This document shows positions 1 to 6,236 of a stretch of DNA of 9,045 nt, one piece after another; positions within the stretch are counted from its first letter, which is position 1, and each line of letters starts with the position of its first letter. Made by a program: the position numbers and the translations under genes. The notes under the pieces are model-generated. The model was not told the DNA's origin. It made no database searches and was given only the letters and a program-made list of their open reading frames with translations. This DNA comes from JBOHNM01 sp050730675. GTDB taxonomy: Bacteria > Planctomycetota > Phycisphaerae > Phycisphaerales > UBA1924. The stretch is from positions 1 through 9,045 of the forward strand of contig JBOHNM010000161.1 of assembly GCA_050730675.1 (NCBI GenBank), read 5' to 3'.

Positions 1-22
1 GGATGAAGGGGGAGAGGAGGCG

Positions 23-46
23 AAAGCTCAAAGTTCAAAGCTCAAA
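23..46. repeat. Heptamer tandem repeat (AAAGCTC/AAAGTTC/AAAGCTC)
   Basis: Three consecutive 7-base units, AAAGCTC, AAAGTTC and AAAGCTC, followed by a partial AAA. The units differ at one position only. The repeat is intergenic, and the period matches two other tracts at the right end of the window, although the unit sequence differs. It resembles the short tandemly repeated heptamers described in cyanobacterial spacers. Its function is unknown. Confidence 0.6.
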
Positions 47-136
47 TGGGGGGGGCGGAGGCACCGAGAGCATCGATGACATCGGTCATTTCGGGGGCGG
101 ACGGGCAACGAGGCGTGATGAAGACGAGAACGCGAA

Positions 137-168
137 CCCTTCCCCCTGCCCCGTCCCTCAGGGAAGGG
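137..168 (-). terminator. Possible stem-loop after the LABN gene
   Basis: An 8-bp perfect inverted repeat (CCCTTCCC at 137-144 with GGGAAGGG at 161-168; 16-base loop) lies 3 bases beyond the minus-strand LABN stop codon. The position suits a transcript end, but no U-tract follows in the direction of transcription, so it is at best a weak or rho-assisted terminator. Confidence 0.3.
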
Positions 169-171
169 GAG

Positions 172-819
172 TCAGGTCGTGGCGGGTTGCGGGTTGGGCT
201 TGGGCTCGAGTTGCGAGGCGGCGCGGGCGGCGGCTTCGCGGCGGTCCTGCTTGTAGCGGAGGCGGATGTTGCGGGCGTAGATGACGACGCCGCTGGTCTG
301 GCCGAGGATGGCGACCAGGTCGGCGCGCCAGGCGAAATAGGCGAAGAGGATGACGCCGCCGACGAGCGAGAGCCACCAGAAGGAGATGGGGACGACACTG
401 GTTTTTTTCTTTTCGCTGACGAACCACTGGACGAGCCAGCGGCCGGAAAAGGCGGCCTGGCCGGCGAAGCCGAAGACGACCCAGGCGACTCCGCCCCAGC
501 TGGTGACGTTGAGTTTTTGAAAGAACCGGTTGCCGGCGTGGTGGGTCATTTCTTCGAACGGCTTTTCACCGAAGGTGGCGATGAGCTGTTGCTTGGTGAA
601 TCGACCGGACGCGGGCTGGATATCTCCGCTGCGGTAGAGGACTCGGTAGGTAGGAGAACCGCTGGGGTCGGCTTGCTGTTCGAGGTAGCCCTTGGCGGAG
701 CCGATGGTGAACTTGACCACTTCCGTGTTGGGCAATTGTGTGTTGGGCCCGGGGTCGTAGGCGACCCAGACGCCAAGGAGCAGCAAAAGGACCATGAGGG
801 CCGCGGGCTCCCACTTCAC
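172..819 (-). CDS. Membrane protein with lipid-A-biosynthesis N-terminal (LABN) domain
   Basis: A 215-residue membrane protein. Residues about 107-187 match the LABN domain (the small membrane domain known from the N-terminus of some LpxB-type proteins): GFAGQAAFSGRWLVQW, then SEKKKTSVVP, FWWLSLVGG and ILGQ...YARN. Hydrophobic segments lie at about 7-21, 111-134, 145-163 and 168-182. Residues 22-106 are mostly polar and probably form an extracytoplasmic insert that I do not recognise. The tail after 187 is basic, then Pro-rich. No LpxB glycosyltransferase domain follows, so this is a stand-alone LABN protein and not a disaccharide synthase. The GTG start is chosen because its GTGA overlaps the stop of the upstream glycosyltransferase gene and an AGGAGA site lies 7 bases before it. 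The pairing with a polyprenyl-phosphate-type glycosyltransferase suggests a role in presenting or moving a lipid-linked sugar. That role is inference. Confidence 0.85.
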   Translation of the reverse strand: MKWEPAALMVLLLLLGVWVAYDPGPNTQLPNTEVVKFTIGSAKGYLEQQADPSGSPTYRVLYRSGDIQPASGRFTKQQLIATFGEKPFEEMTHHAGNRFFQKLNVTSWGGVAWVVFGFAGQAAFSGRWLVQWFVSEKKKTSVVPISFWWLSLVGGVILFAYFAWRADLVAILGQTSGVVIYARNIRLRYKQDRREAAARAASQLEPKPNPQPATT

Positions 820-1676
820 GAGCGGGTCTCCTGGAGAGGCGCGTCCTTGGCCGCGGGGCGCTGGTCGATCGTCGTGATCGGGAGCATGCTCACTTCTGTG
901 GACTCGGTCGGGCGGCGGCGTTTTTTCATCCAGCGGACGGCGAAGCAGTCGATGAGGCCGGGGAGGGCCCGCTGCCAGATGCCCAGGCCGTACTTGGTCT
1001 CGCCCGCGGTGCGGGGGCGATGGTTCACCGGCATCTCGATCACCTTGAATCCGTGGATCACGGCGGAGATCGGGATGAAGCGGTGGACGCCCTTGAACTG
1101 GAGCGGGATGCACAGGGCCACCTCGCGCTTCATGACGCGGAGGGAGCAGCCGGTGTCGCGGACGACGTCGGCCAAGATGAGGCGACGGAAGAAGCGGCCG
1201 ATGCGCGAGGTGACCTTGCGGACGAAGTTGTCGCGGCGTGCGTGCGAGCGGTCGCCCTGGACCAGGTCGGCGTCGTGCTCGCGCATACGGGCGATCATCG
1301 CCGGGAGGTCGGCCGGGTCGTTCTGCAGGTCGGCGTCGAGGGTGGCGATGAGGCGGCCGCGGGAGGCGCGGATGCCGGCGGAGAAGGCCGCGGACTGGCC
1401 GTTGCCCTTGCCCGGCGGGGTTTTGGTCATGGCGATGCAGCGGAGCCAAGGGCGGCCGTGCATGAGGGCCATCGTCGAGGTCTGGGTGCGGTCGGTCGAG
1501 CCGTCGTCAACGATGATGAACTCGAAACCGCCGGGGAGATTGGCCGCGGAGAGGGCGGCGCCGACTTGGTCGACGAGTGCACGGACGTTGCCCTCCTCGT
1601 TGTGGGCGGGGGCGATGACGGTGAGGTCGAGGAGGGGGGGCGAGGCGACGGGATTTGCGGCGGGCGATAGGGGCAT
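816..1676 (-). CDS. Family 2 glycosyltransferase, DPM1/ArnC-like (polyprenyl-phosphate sugar transferase)
   Basis: A 286-residue GT-A fold enzyme likely to transfer a sugar from a nucleotide donor to a polyprenyl phosphate at the inner face of the cytoplasmic membrane. Visible motifs are LTVIAPAHNEEGN (18-30), the nucleotide-binding IIVDDGSTD (54-62), GKGNGQSAAFSAGI (89-102), the metal-binding DADLQNDP (DxD at 114-116), RDTGCSLRVMKR (173-184) and YGLGIWQRALPG (229-240). The arrangement is that of the dolichol-phosphate-mannose synthase/ArnC group. The two C-terminal membrane helices of ArnC are absent and the protein ends in a basic then polar tail, so it is probably peripheral. Donor sugar cannot be told. 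The ATG at 1676 fits the family N-terminus; the frame stays open to a GTG at 1829, but those 51 codons are Ser/Pro-rich and unlike the family. No good ribosome binding site precedes 1676, so the start is less certain than the function. Its stop overlaps the LABN start (GTGA). Confidence 0.88.
   Translation of the reverse strand: MPLSPAANPVASPPLLDLTVIAPAHNEEGNVRALVDQVGAALSAANLPGGFEFIIVDDGSTDRTQTSTMALMHGRPWLRCIAMTKTPPGKGNGQSAAFSAGIRASRGRLIATLDADLQNDPADLPAMIARMREHDADLVQGDRSHARRDNFVRKVTSRIGRFFRRLILADVVRDTGCSLRVMKREVALCIPLQFKGVHRFIPISAVIHGFKVIEMPVNHRPRTAGETKYGLGIWQRALPGLIDCFAVRWMKKRRRPTESTEVSMLPITTIDQRPAAKDAPLQETRS
827..832 (-). promoter_or_regulatory. Ribosome binding site of the LABN gene
   Basis: AGGAGA on the minus strand, 7 bases before the GTG at 819-817. 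It lies inside the last codons of the glycosyltransferase gene and supports GTG over the internal ATG at residue 9. Confidence 0.7.
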
Positions 1677-1829
1677 TTTCAGGAGAGAAGTGTAGGTGGG
1701 GGGAGGGTTTTGGGAGGGGGAGGGGAGGCGAAAAACCAGCAGCGAATGCCAAGCCCGCTTCACTCCGCCTGCCGACACGACCCCCGTCATGCTGCGGCCG
1801 AGGGAACGGCCCCGCTCCCTCCGGACCAC
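1677..1829. other. Spacer between kinase gene and glycosyltransferase gene
   Basis: A 153-base spacer between minus-strand genes. Next to the kinase stop lies a 6-bp inverted repeat (GAGGGA 1800-1805 with TCCCTC 1816-1821) without a U-tract. On the minus strand at 1766-1741 there is a string, GGAGTG, 16 bases, CGCT, resembling the ECF-promoter-like string at 6156-6131 (17 of 21 matching bases across 1746-1766 and 6136-6156). The part nearest the glycosyltransferase start is a strongly strand-biased pyrimidine tract in the mRNA. A separate promoter for the glycosyltransferase pair is possible but not shown. Confidence 0.45.
1698..1725 (+). other. G-quadruplex motif upstream of the glycosyltransferase start
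   Basis: Plus-strand G runs of 6, 3, 3, 5 and 4 separated by A, TTTT, A and A satisfy the usual G3+N1-7 rule with one run to spare. The motif is on the template strand of the leftward gene, 22-49 bases before its start codon, so the mRNA itself is C-rich there. Confidence 0.6.
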
Positions 1830-4800
1830 TCACCGGCCCGCACCGGTTCCCGCCAATTTCTGCAGCCTTCCGCTGGCCAGCAACGCTTCCGGCTCGTTGC
1901 CCTGGTCGATCTTCGCGCACTCCTCGAATTCCGAACGGGCCGTTTCGCGGTCGCCCGCGAGGAGCGCCTTCATGCCGATGTAATAGTGCGCCTGCACGCG
2001 CTCGCGCAGCCCCGCGGCGTCGGCCAGGAGCGAGTCCCTGGTGACCGTGCCGGATAGGAACCCGGCCACCTTCTGCATCCACGGGTCCGTGCCGGTGCCA
2101 CCGGCTTCGAGCAGGGCCGCGCGTGCATCTTCGGCGCGGCCGGCCTCCAGCAGCATGAGGTACCGCCACAACCTGGCTTGGACCCCGGTCTGGCCTTCGG
2201 CGTCCCTTGCGGCGTCTAAATCCTGAAGCGAGAGGTCCCACTGGCCCATGAGCCGGTACGCCGCGGCACGCCCCAGATGCTGATCGCGGATCCTGGGCGC
2301 CAGTTCGATGGAGCGCGTGAAGTCCGCGGCGGCGCCGCCGCCGCGCCCGAGCGCGATCCGCAGCCAACCGCGGTCGTGGAAGTGGTCCCCGCTCAAGCCC
2401 TCCAGCTCGATCAGCCGGGTGGTGCTGGCCTCGGCCTCGTCGAAGCGGTGCAGGCGGGCCATGAGCGCCGCGCGTTTGCTGTGCGCGAGCGGATCGTTCG
2501 GCTTGAGTTCGACATACCGATCCACATCGGGAATGGCGCGCTCGAGCTTGCCGAGTCTGGCCCACGCCGCGATCCGGTTCTGATAGCCGGCCGGATCGTC
2601 GGGCGCCACCTCGATCGCCGAGGTGCAGTCGGCGAGCATCGCTTCCCATTGGCCCAACTGGTGATGAATCGCCGAGCGGCGGACATACCCATCCACGCAC
2701 TGCACATCGAGGAGGATGGCCTGGTCGCAGTCGGCGATGGCGGTCTCAAAGGCCCCGCGGCTCGCGTTCGCCTTGGCACGCACCAAGAACGCCTCCGGCA
2801 CCATGGCGTTCAGCTCGATCGCCTGCGTTGCGTCGGAGAGTGCGCCGTCGAACTGTCCGACCGCCAGTCGCGCCTTGGCGCGGCCGGTCCAGTAGTACGG
2901 GACCATCGGATTCAGGTCGATCGCCTTGGCGAACGCCAGTTCCGATTCCCCGAAGCGACGGAGCTGCTCCAGGGCCACGCCGCGATTGGCATGAATGGAC
3001 GCGGTCTTGGGCGCCAAGGTCGCCGCTCGGTCCATGTCGCGCAGCGCCGCCTCGTAGTTCCGCTGCGCCGCGTTGCGTGCGGCCCGTTGGATCAGGACCT
3101 CCAGCATGCCCGGTGAGAGCTCAAACGCTTTGTCCAGCAGTTCGATCGCCGCCCGGTCATCCTTCTCGACCAGCGACCGCACGTAGAACGCCTCGGCCGT
3201 GTCGGGCATCAGCTTGCGCACCTGCTCGCTGTGCTCATCGAGCTTCCCCACGGGAGCGCCTGTCCACACGCGGTAGATCGACGCGAGGTGGTAGTGTGCC
3301 CGCCAGTCCTCCGGCGCTTCGGCACAGATGGCCTCCAGCAGGTCCACGGCCTCACCAGTTCGCTCCAGCTTGTGGATGACCCATGCACGTTCGCGTCGAA
3401 TCGGCACATCCATCGGCGCATCTACGAGGGCCCGATCCAACAAACTCAAAGCCTCGGTGAAGTGCCCTTCCGCCGATGCCACGGTCGCTTCCTGCTTGAA
3501 TATCCCGACCCGCTGCGACTTCACCTGCAGTGCAGCCGTGTTTGCCCTGTGCGACTCCGACCACGCGTGGACTCCCAACGCCGCGCCCGCGACCCCCGCC
3601 AAGACCAACGCCGCCGCCAGCCCCGACACCAGCTTGCGCCGGCGCACGTAGTTCACCACACGCGCGACGACATTCGGCCGCCGGGCCAGGATCGGCGTCC
3701 CCAGCAGCCAGCGTCGCAGGTCATCCGCGAACGCCTGGGCCGTGTCGTACCGGTCCTTTGCCCGCTTCGACAGCGCCTTGGTGCAGATCACCTCCAGCTC
3801 CCGCGGGATCTGCCGCACGATCGTCCGCGGCCGCGCCGGCTCGTTCGTCAGCACGCGCTGGAGAATCTCCCGCTCCTCGTGCGCCTCGAACATCGGGCGG
3901 AACGTGAGCAGCTCGTACAGCGTCGCGCCCAGCGCGTACACATCGCTCCGCCGGTCCGCCGGTCCCAGCGACGGGTCCACGCTCTCCGGGCTCATGTACC
4001 GAGACGTGCCGACGATTGTCCGCGGCATCGTGACGGTCGAAGCATCCCGTCCGGTCATGACCGACCGCGCCAGCCCGAAGTCGCAGATCATCAGCCGGCC
4101 GGTGCGGCTCAGCATCAGGTTTGCCGGCTTGATATCCCGATGGATGACACCCTTCTCGTGGGCGTAGTGCAGCGCCTCTGCCACGTCGGCGATCCACACC
4201 GCAACGCGCCGGAAGTACTCGCCACCGTCCGCCCCGCTCCCCGTGCGCCGGCTGTACCGCGAGGGCTCCTTGATCTCCGACTGCGAGGCCACCACCTCGT
4301 CCGTCGCGGACGCCACGACCCCAAGCGCCGTGGCGATTCCGCCCGCCGCCCGCATCTCCTGGAGCAGGTCGCGCAGCGACCGCCCCTCAATCAGCTCCAT
4401 GACGTAGTAAAGCGTCCCTTCGGCCTCGCCGAAGTCGTAGACGCCGATGATGTTGGTGTGCTTGAGGCTAGCTGCCAGAGCAGCCTCCCGCCGGAAGCGG
4501 GTCACCGCCTCGGGCCGCACCGCACCGATGAGCGCCGGCAGCACCTTGAGCGCCACGTGTCGGCGCAGGTCTGACTGCCACGCCTTGTAGACCACACCCA
4601 TCCCGCCGCGCCCGAGTTCGCCTTGGATCTCGTACCCCTTGAGCAATTCGTTCAGCCTTTCCACCGGACCGGCGACATCCACCATGGCACCCGACCTCGC
4701 CCGCGTCGCGGCCCGCAGGTCGATCGCCAACGACGCCATGTTCCCGCCCGATTCCAGCCATGCGCGGCACTGCTCGCACTCTTCGACGTGGGCGGCGAGC

Positions 4801-4886
4801 TCCGCCAGCCGCTCATCGGCGAGCGGGGCGCCGTCCACCCAGTCCAGTTCCGCCATCCAAGGACATGTGGATTGAAGGTGCTTCAT
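1830..4886 (-). CDS. Membrane Ser/Thr protein kinase with zinc-anti-sigma-like N-terminus and TPR tail
   Basis: A 1018-residue protein. Residues 8-40 carry the anti-sigma zinc motif pattern C8, H33-x3-C37-x2-C40. The kinase domain spans about 85-395: glycine loop GRGGMGVVY (92-100), ATP-binding lysine VALK (K114), helix-C glutamate (E134), catalytic HRDIKPAN (249-256), DFG (269-271), GTSRYMSPE (293-301). All catalytic residues are present, so it should be active. About 50 extra residues (175-225) sit between the hinge and the catalytic loop. One membrane helix lies at about 418-442, preceded by RRRK, which places the kinase in the cytoplasm and the tail outside by the positive-inside rule. 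From about 450 to the end are roughly a dozen TPR-type repeats with typical patterns such as A-x-LNP and A-I-ELN. The ATG overlaps the stop of the sigma factor gene (ATGA), with GAGGA 6 bases upstream, indicating coupled translation. Family knowledge: planctomycetes often pair ECF sigma factors with such kinases. Inferred role: membrane sensor that restrains or activates the sigma factor by binding or phosphorylation. Confidence 0.92.
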   Translation of the reverse strand: MKHLQSTCPWMAELDWVDGAPLADERLAELAAHVEECEQCRAWLESGGNMASLAIDLRAATRARSGAMVDVAGPVERLNELLKGYEIQGELGRGGMGVVYKAWQSDLRRHVALKVLPALIGAVRPEAVTRFRREAALAASLKHTNIIGVYDFGEAEGTLYYVMELIEGRSLRDLLQEMRAAGGIATALGVVASATDEVVASQSEIKEPSRYSRRTGSGADGGEYFRRVAVWIADVAEALHYAHEKGVIHRDIKPANLMLSRTGRLMICDFGLARSVMTGRDASTVTMPRTIVGTSRYMSPESVDPSLGPADRRSDVYALGATLYELLTFRPMFEAHEEREILQRVLTNEPARPRTIVRQIPRELEVICTKALSKRAKDRYDTAQAFADDLRRWLLGTPILARRPNVVARVVNYVRRRKLVSGLAAALVLAGVAGAALGVHAWSESHRANTAALQVKSQRVGIFKQEATVASAEGHFTEALSLLDRALVDAPMDVPIRRERAWVIHKLERTGEAVDLLEAICAEAPEDWRAHYHLASIYRVWTGAPVGKLDEHSEQVRKLMPDTAEAFYVRSLVEKDDRAAIELLDKAFELSPGMLEVLIQRAARNAAQRNYEAALRDMDRAATLAPKTASIHANRGVALEQLRRFGESELAFAKAIDLNPMVPYYWTGRAKARLAVGQFDGALSDATQAIELNAMVPEAFLVRAKANASRGAFETAIADCDQAILLDVQCVDGYVRRSAIHHQLGQWEAMLADCTSAIEVAPDDPAGYQNRIAAWARLGKLERAIPDVDRYVELKPNDPLAHSKRAALMARLHRFDEAEASTTRLIELEGLSGDHFHDRGWLRIALGRGGGAAADFTRSIELAPRIRDQHLGRAAAYRLMGQWDLSLQDLDAARDAEGQTGVQARLWRYLMLLEAGRAEDARAALLEAGGTGTDPWMQKVAGFLSGTVTRDSLLADAAGLRERVQAHYYIGMKALLAGDRETARSEFEECAKIDQGNEPEALLASGRLQKLAGTGAGR

Positions 4887-5533
4887 GGCCGATCCTCGCT
4901 GCGCTTCTCCTCGGCTTCCGCAAGGGCTTCCATCTTCTGTCTGACCATCCGCAGCACCTGGCTTCGCGTCACATACACGTGCCCGATCTGCATCCCCAGT
5001 TCACGGGCGACCTCCGCCGCCGGCACCCCCTGCAGCACGTAGAGCCGGAACGCTTCCATCCGCCGCGGCGCGATGTCGCCCTCCACCTGGTCAAGGCAGT
5101 AGAGCAGGTCCTGCATTCGCCACTCGGCTTCCCACACGCCCTCGCCCTCATCCGCGCCGACAGCCTCATCCTCCGCGGCGTCCCCTCCGCGTTCTCGTGG
5201 TCGTTGCCGACGGGCGAGGTCCTTGATCTTGTTCTCGGTGATCCGGAGAATCCACGCGCGGAAGCGCCCGCGCGATGTCTCGTACTCAAACCCGCCGATG
5301 TGCCCCAGCACCGCCATCATCACCTGCTGCACGATGTCCTCGGCGTCGGTCGGGGGGAGCCGCCGGTGCAGCGCCACGCGGTAGACCGCCGGCGCGTACA
5401 TGTTGAAGAACCGCCGCCAAGGTGCATCCTCCATCGTCCCAATTGCGGGCAGGTCGGGTATCCCGAGGGCGATGCGGCGTAGCTCCACCAAGAGGGAGGG
5501 GCGCGTATCGGAAAAGTCCCTCGGTTTCAGCAT
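4883..5533 (-). CDS. ECF-type RNA polymerase sigma factor
   Basis: A 216-residue sigma-70 family protein with regions 2 and 4 only, as in ECF factors. Region 2 covers about 42-112: FFNMYAPAVYRVA, then DAEDIVQQVMMAVLGH and SRGRFRAWILRITENKIKDL, which include the core-binding and -10-recognition parts. An acidic linker rich in Glu, Asp and Gly follows (113-135). Region 4 covers about 137-203 with the helix-turn-helix GVPAAEVARELGMQIGHVYVTRSQVLRMV, which should read the -35 element. The N-terminus (SDTRPSLLVELR) is the sort seen in planctomycete ECF factors. It is the first gene of the leftward unit and its TGA overlaps the ATG of the kinase gene, so the two are probably made together. The start at 5533 has only a weak GGCAGG upstream, but no better in-frame start is evident. 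Target promoters are unknown. Confidence 0.9.
   Translation of the reverse strand: MLKPRDFSDTRPSLLVELRRIALGIPDLPAIGTMEDAPWRRFFNMYAPAVYRVALHRRLPPTDAEDIVQQVMMAVLGHIGGFEYETSRGRFRAWILRITENKIKDLARRQRPRERGGDAAEDEAVGADEGEGVWEAEWRMQDLLYCLDQVEGDIAPRRMEAFRLYVLQGVPAAEVARELGMQIGHVYVTRSQVLRMVRQKMEALAEAEEKRSEDRP
4893..4897 (-). promoter_or_regulatory. Ribosome binding site of the kinase gene
   Basis: GAGGA on the minus strand, 6 bases before the ATG at 4886-4884 and inside the end of the sigma factor gene. It supports this start and coupled translation. Confidence 0.55.
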
Positions 5534-5748
5534 GGTCTGCCTGCCGTCGAGCGGATGCCGGCGACGTTGGCCTCCTGGCTCTCTGAGACTATCACGCCGA
5601 TCCCCGTTCGCGGGTGTTGCTTAGCGAGTTTCCCGCCAGCGCACCCGGCCATTGTCCCCCGCTTCCGGAGGTTGTCGCCGAAGGGAATACGCGGCAAGAA
5701 CCCGCTTCTAAATGGTCCGGAACGGAAATCCGCCTCTAGGCTGCGAAT

Positions 5749-5774
5749 GGAACCCTTCCGCCCGAGAAACCGTC
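5749..5774 (+). promoter_or_regulatory. ECF-type promoter-like string, rightward
   Basis: GGAACC (5749-5754), 16 bases, CGTC (5771-5774). The elements and spacing match the general ECF pattern of a GGAAC-type -35 and a CGTC-type -10. It points toward the LVIVD-repeat gene but lies about 460 bases before its start codon, which would mean a long leader. Recognition by the local sigma factor is a guess. Confidence 0.25.
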
Positions 5775-6130
5775 GACCGAGGCCGATCCGACCGGCCGAC
5801 CCAAAATCCACCCATTTTCATTTAGATCACGCAATGGTCCTCGTAGGTTAGAGGGGCGTGCGCCCCATCCGCGTCCAATTCCTGTGCCGAGAGTCCACGT
5901 GGGGTTGCTCACGAACAACACCTTCAGGTACGGGAGAGGGCAATAGGTCACGTGATGAAGAACGGGTCGTTTCCAATTGGTGTTGCGCGGCCGTCGGCGT
6001 GGGCATGATGCATCACCACCGGACTTGCGCCGCGTGTGTTGACTGTCGGCGGGAGCGACGATGCTGTGACCGCTAACGGCAATCCCCGCTTTCTGCTTGT
6101 TGGGAGTATTTGGTTGAACGAGACAAGCGG

Positions 6131-6156
6131 GACGCATGCCAAGCGCACTTCGTTCC
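6131..6156 (-). promoter_or_regulatory. ECF-type promoter-like string, leftward
   Basis: On the minus strand: GGAACG (6156-6151), 16 bases, CGTC (6134-6131). It has the same elements and spacing as the rightward string at 5749. It points toward the sigma factor gene but lies about 600 bases from its start codon, so a long leader would be needed. Confidence 0.25.
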
Positions 6157-6223
6157 GAAAGGATTCGATTTCAAGGGCCCCCAGCTCATCGGCCGCCAAG
6201 CTTGATCAGCCCTGCACTATCTT

Positions 6224-6230
6224 AGGAGGA
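6224..6230 (+). promoter_or_regulatory. Ribosome binding site of the LVIVD-repeat gene
   Basis: AGGAGGA, a near-perfect Shine-Dalgarno sequence, 6 bases before the ATG at 6237. It decides this start over the longer open frame that reaches back to 6036, whose extra residues look random and would precede the signal peptide. Confidence 0.85.
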
Positions 6231-6236
6231 GTTTCC

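Larger units (their letters stand above)
1..171. other. Non-coding left edge, downstream of the LABN gene
   Basis: No convincing gene is present. Reading leftward past the LABN stop codon, no start codon opens a frame that continues beyond the window edge. The stretch holds a G-rich run (48-55), a 7-base-period repeat (23-46) and an 8-bp inverted repeat (137-144 with 161-168). A third gene of the glycosyltransferase/LABN unit, such as a GT-C membrane transferase, could begin further left but is not visible here. Confidence 0.6.
5534..6236. other. Divergent spacer between sigma factor gene and LVIVD-repeat gene
   Basis: A 703-base region separating divergent genes; the open frames across it look like chance frames without recognisable domains. 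It holds two ECF-promoter-like strings (5749-5774 plus, 6156-6131 minus), a GC-rich near-palindrome (GGGGCG at 5853-5858 with CGCCCC at 5861-5866), short palindromes (5895-5902, 5948-5955, 5973-5980, 6006-6015), a small hairpin in the sigma factor leader (CCCG, TTCG, CGGG near 5604-5615), and a strong ribosome binding site at the right end. I see no housekeeping -35/-10 pair good enough to call. Confidence 0.5.

Noticed and set aside
46..1695. A 549-codon plus-strand open frame antisense to the LABN and glycosyltransferase genes
   Set aside because: Its translation has no domain, is Arg/Gly-rich from GC bias, and it lies opposite two genes with clear family motifs.
1507..2700. A 397-codon minus-strand frame spanning the end of the kinase gene, the spacer and the start of the glycosyltransferase gene
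   Set aside because: It overlaps both genes out of frame and has no recognisable domain.
3231..4574. A 447-codon plus-strand open frame antisense to the kinase gene
   Set aside because: Composition is Arg/His/Pro-rich as expected from a GC-rich complementary strand; no motif or ribosome binding site supports it.
5527..5811. A 94-codon minus-strand frame just before the sigma factor gene
   Set aside because: It has no family resemblance and no ribosome binding site, and it overlaps the sigma factor start. It is more likely leader sequence.
5895..6015. Short palindromes CCACGTGG, TCACGTGA, CCAATTGG and TGATGCATCA as operators
   Set aside because: About three 8-base palindromes are expected by chance in 703 bases. 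The 53-base spacing of the two CACGTG cores is suggestive but not enough for a call.
5736..6137. A 133-codon minus-strand frame in the divergent spacer
   Set aside because: The translation looks random, with many Arg, Pro and Gly residues, and no domain or start signal is present.
6036..6236. Upstream extension of the LVIVD-repeat frame
   Set aside because: The near-perfect AGGAGGA and the signal peptide both begin at the ATG at 6237. The extra 67 residues would hide the signal peptide.
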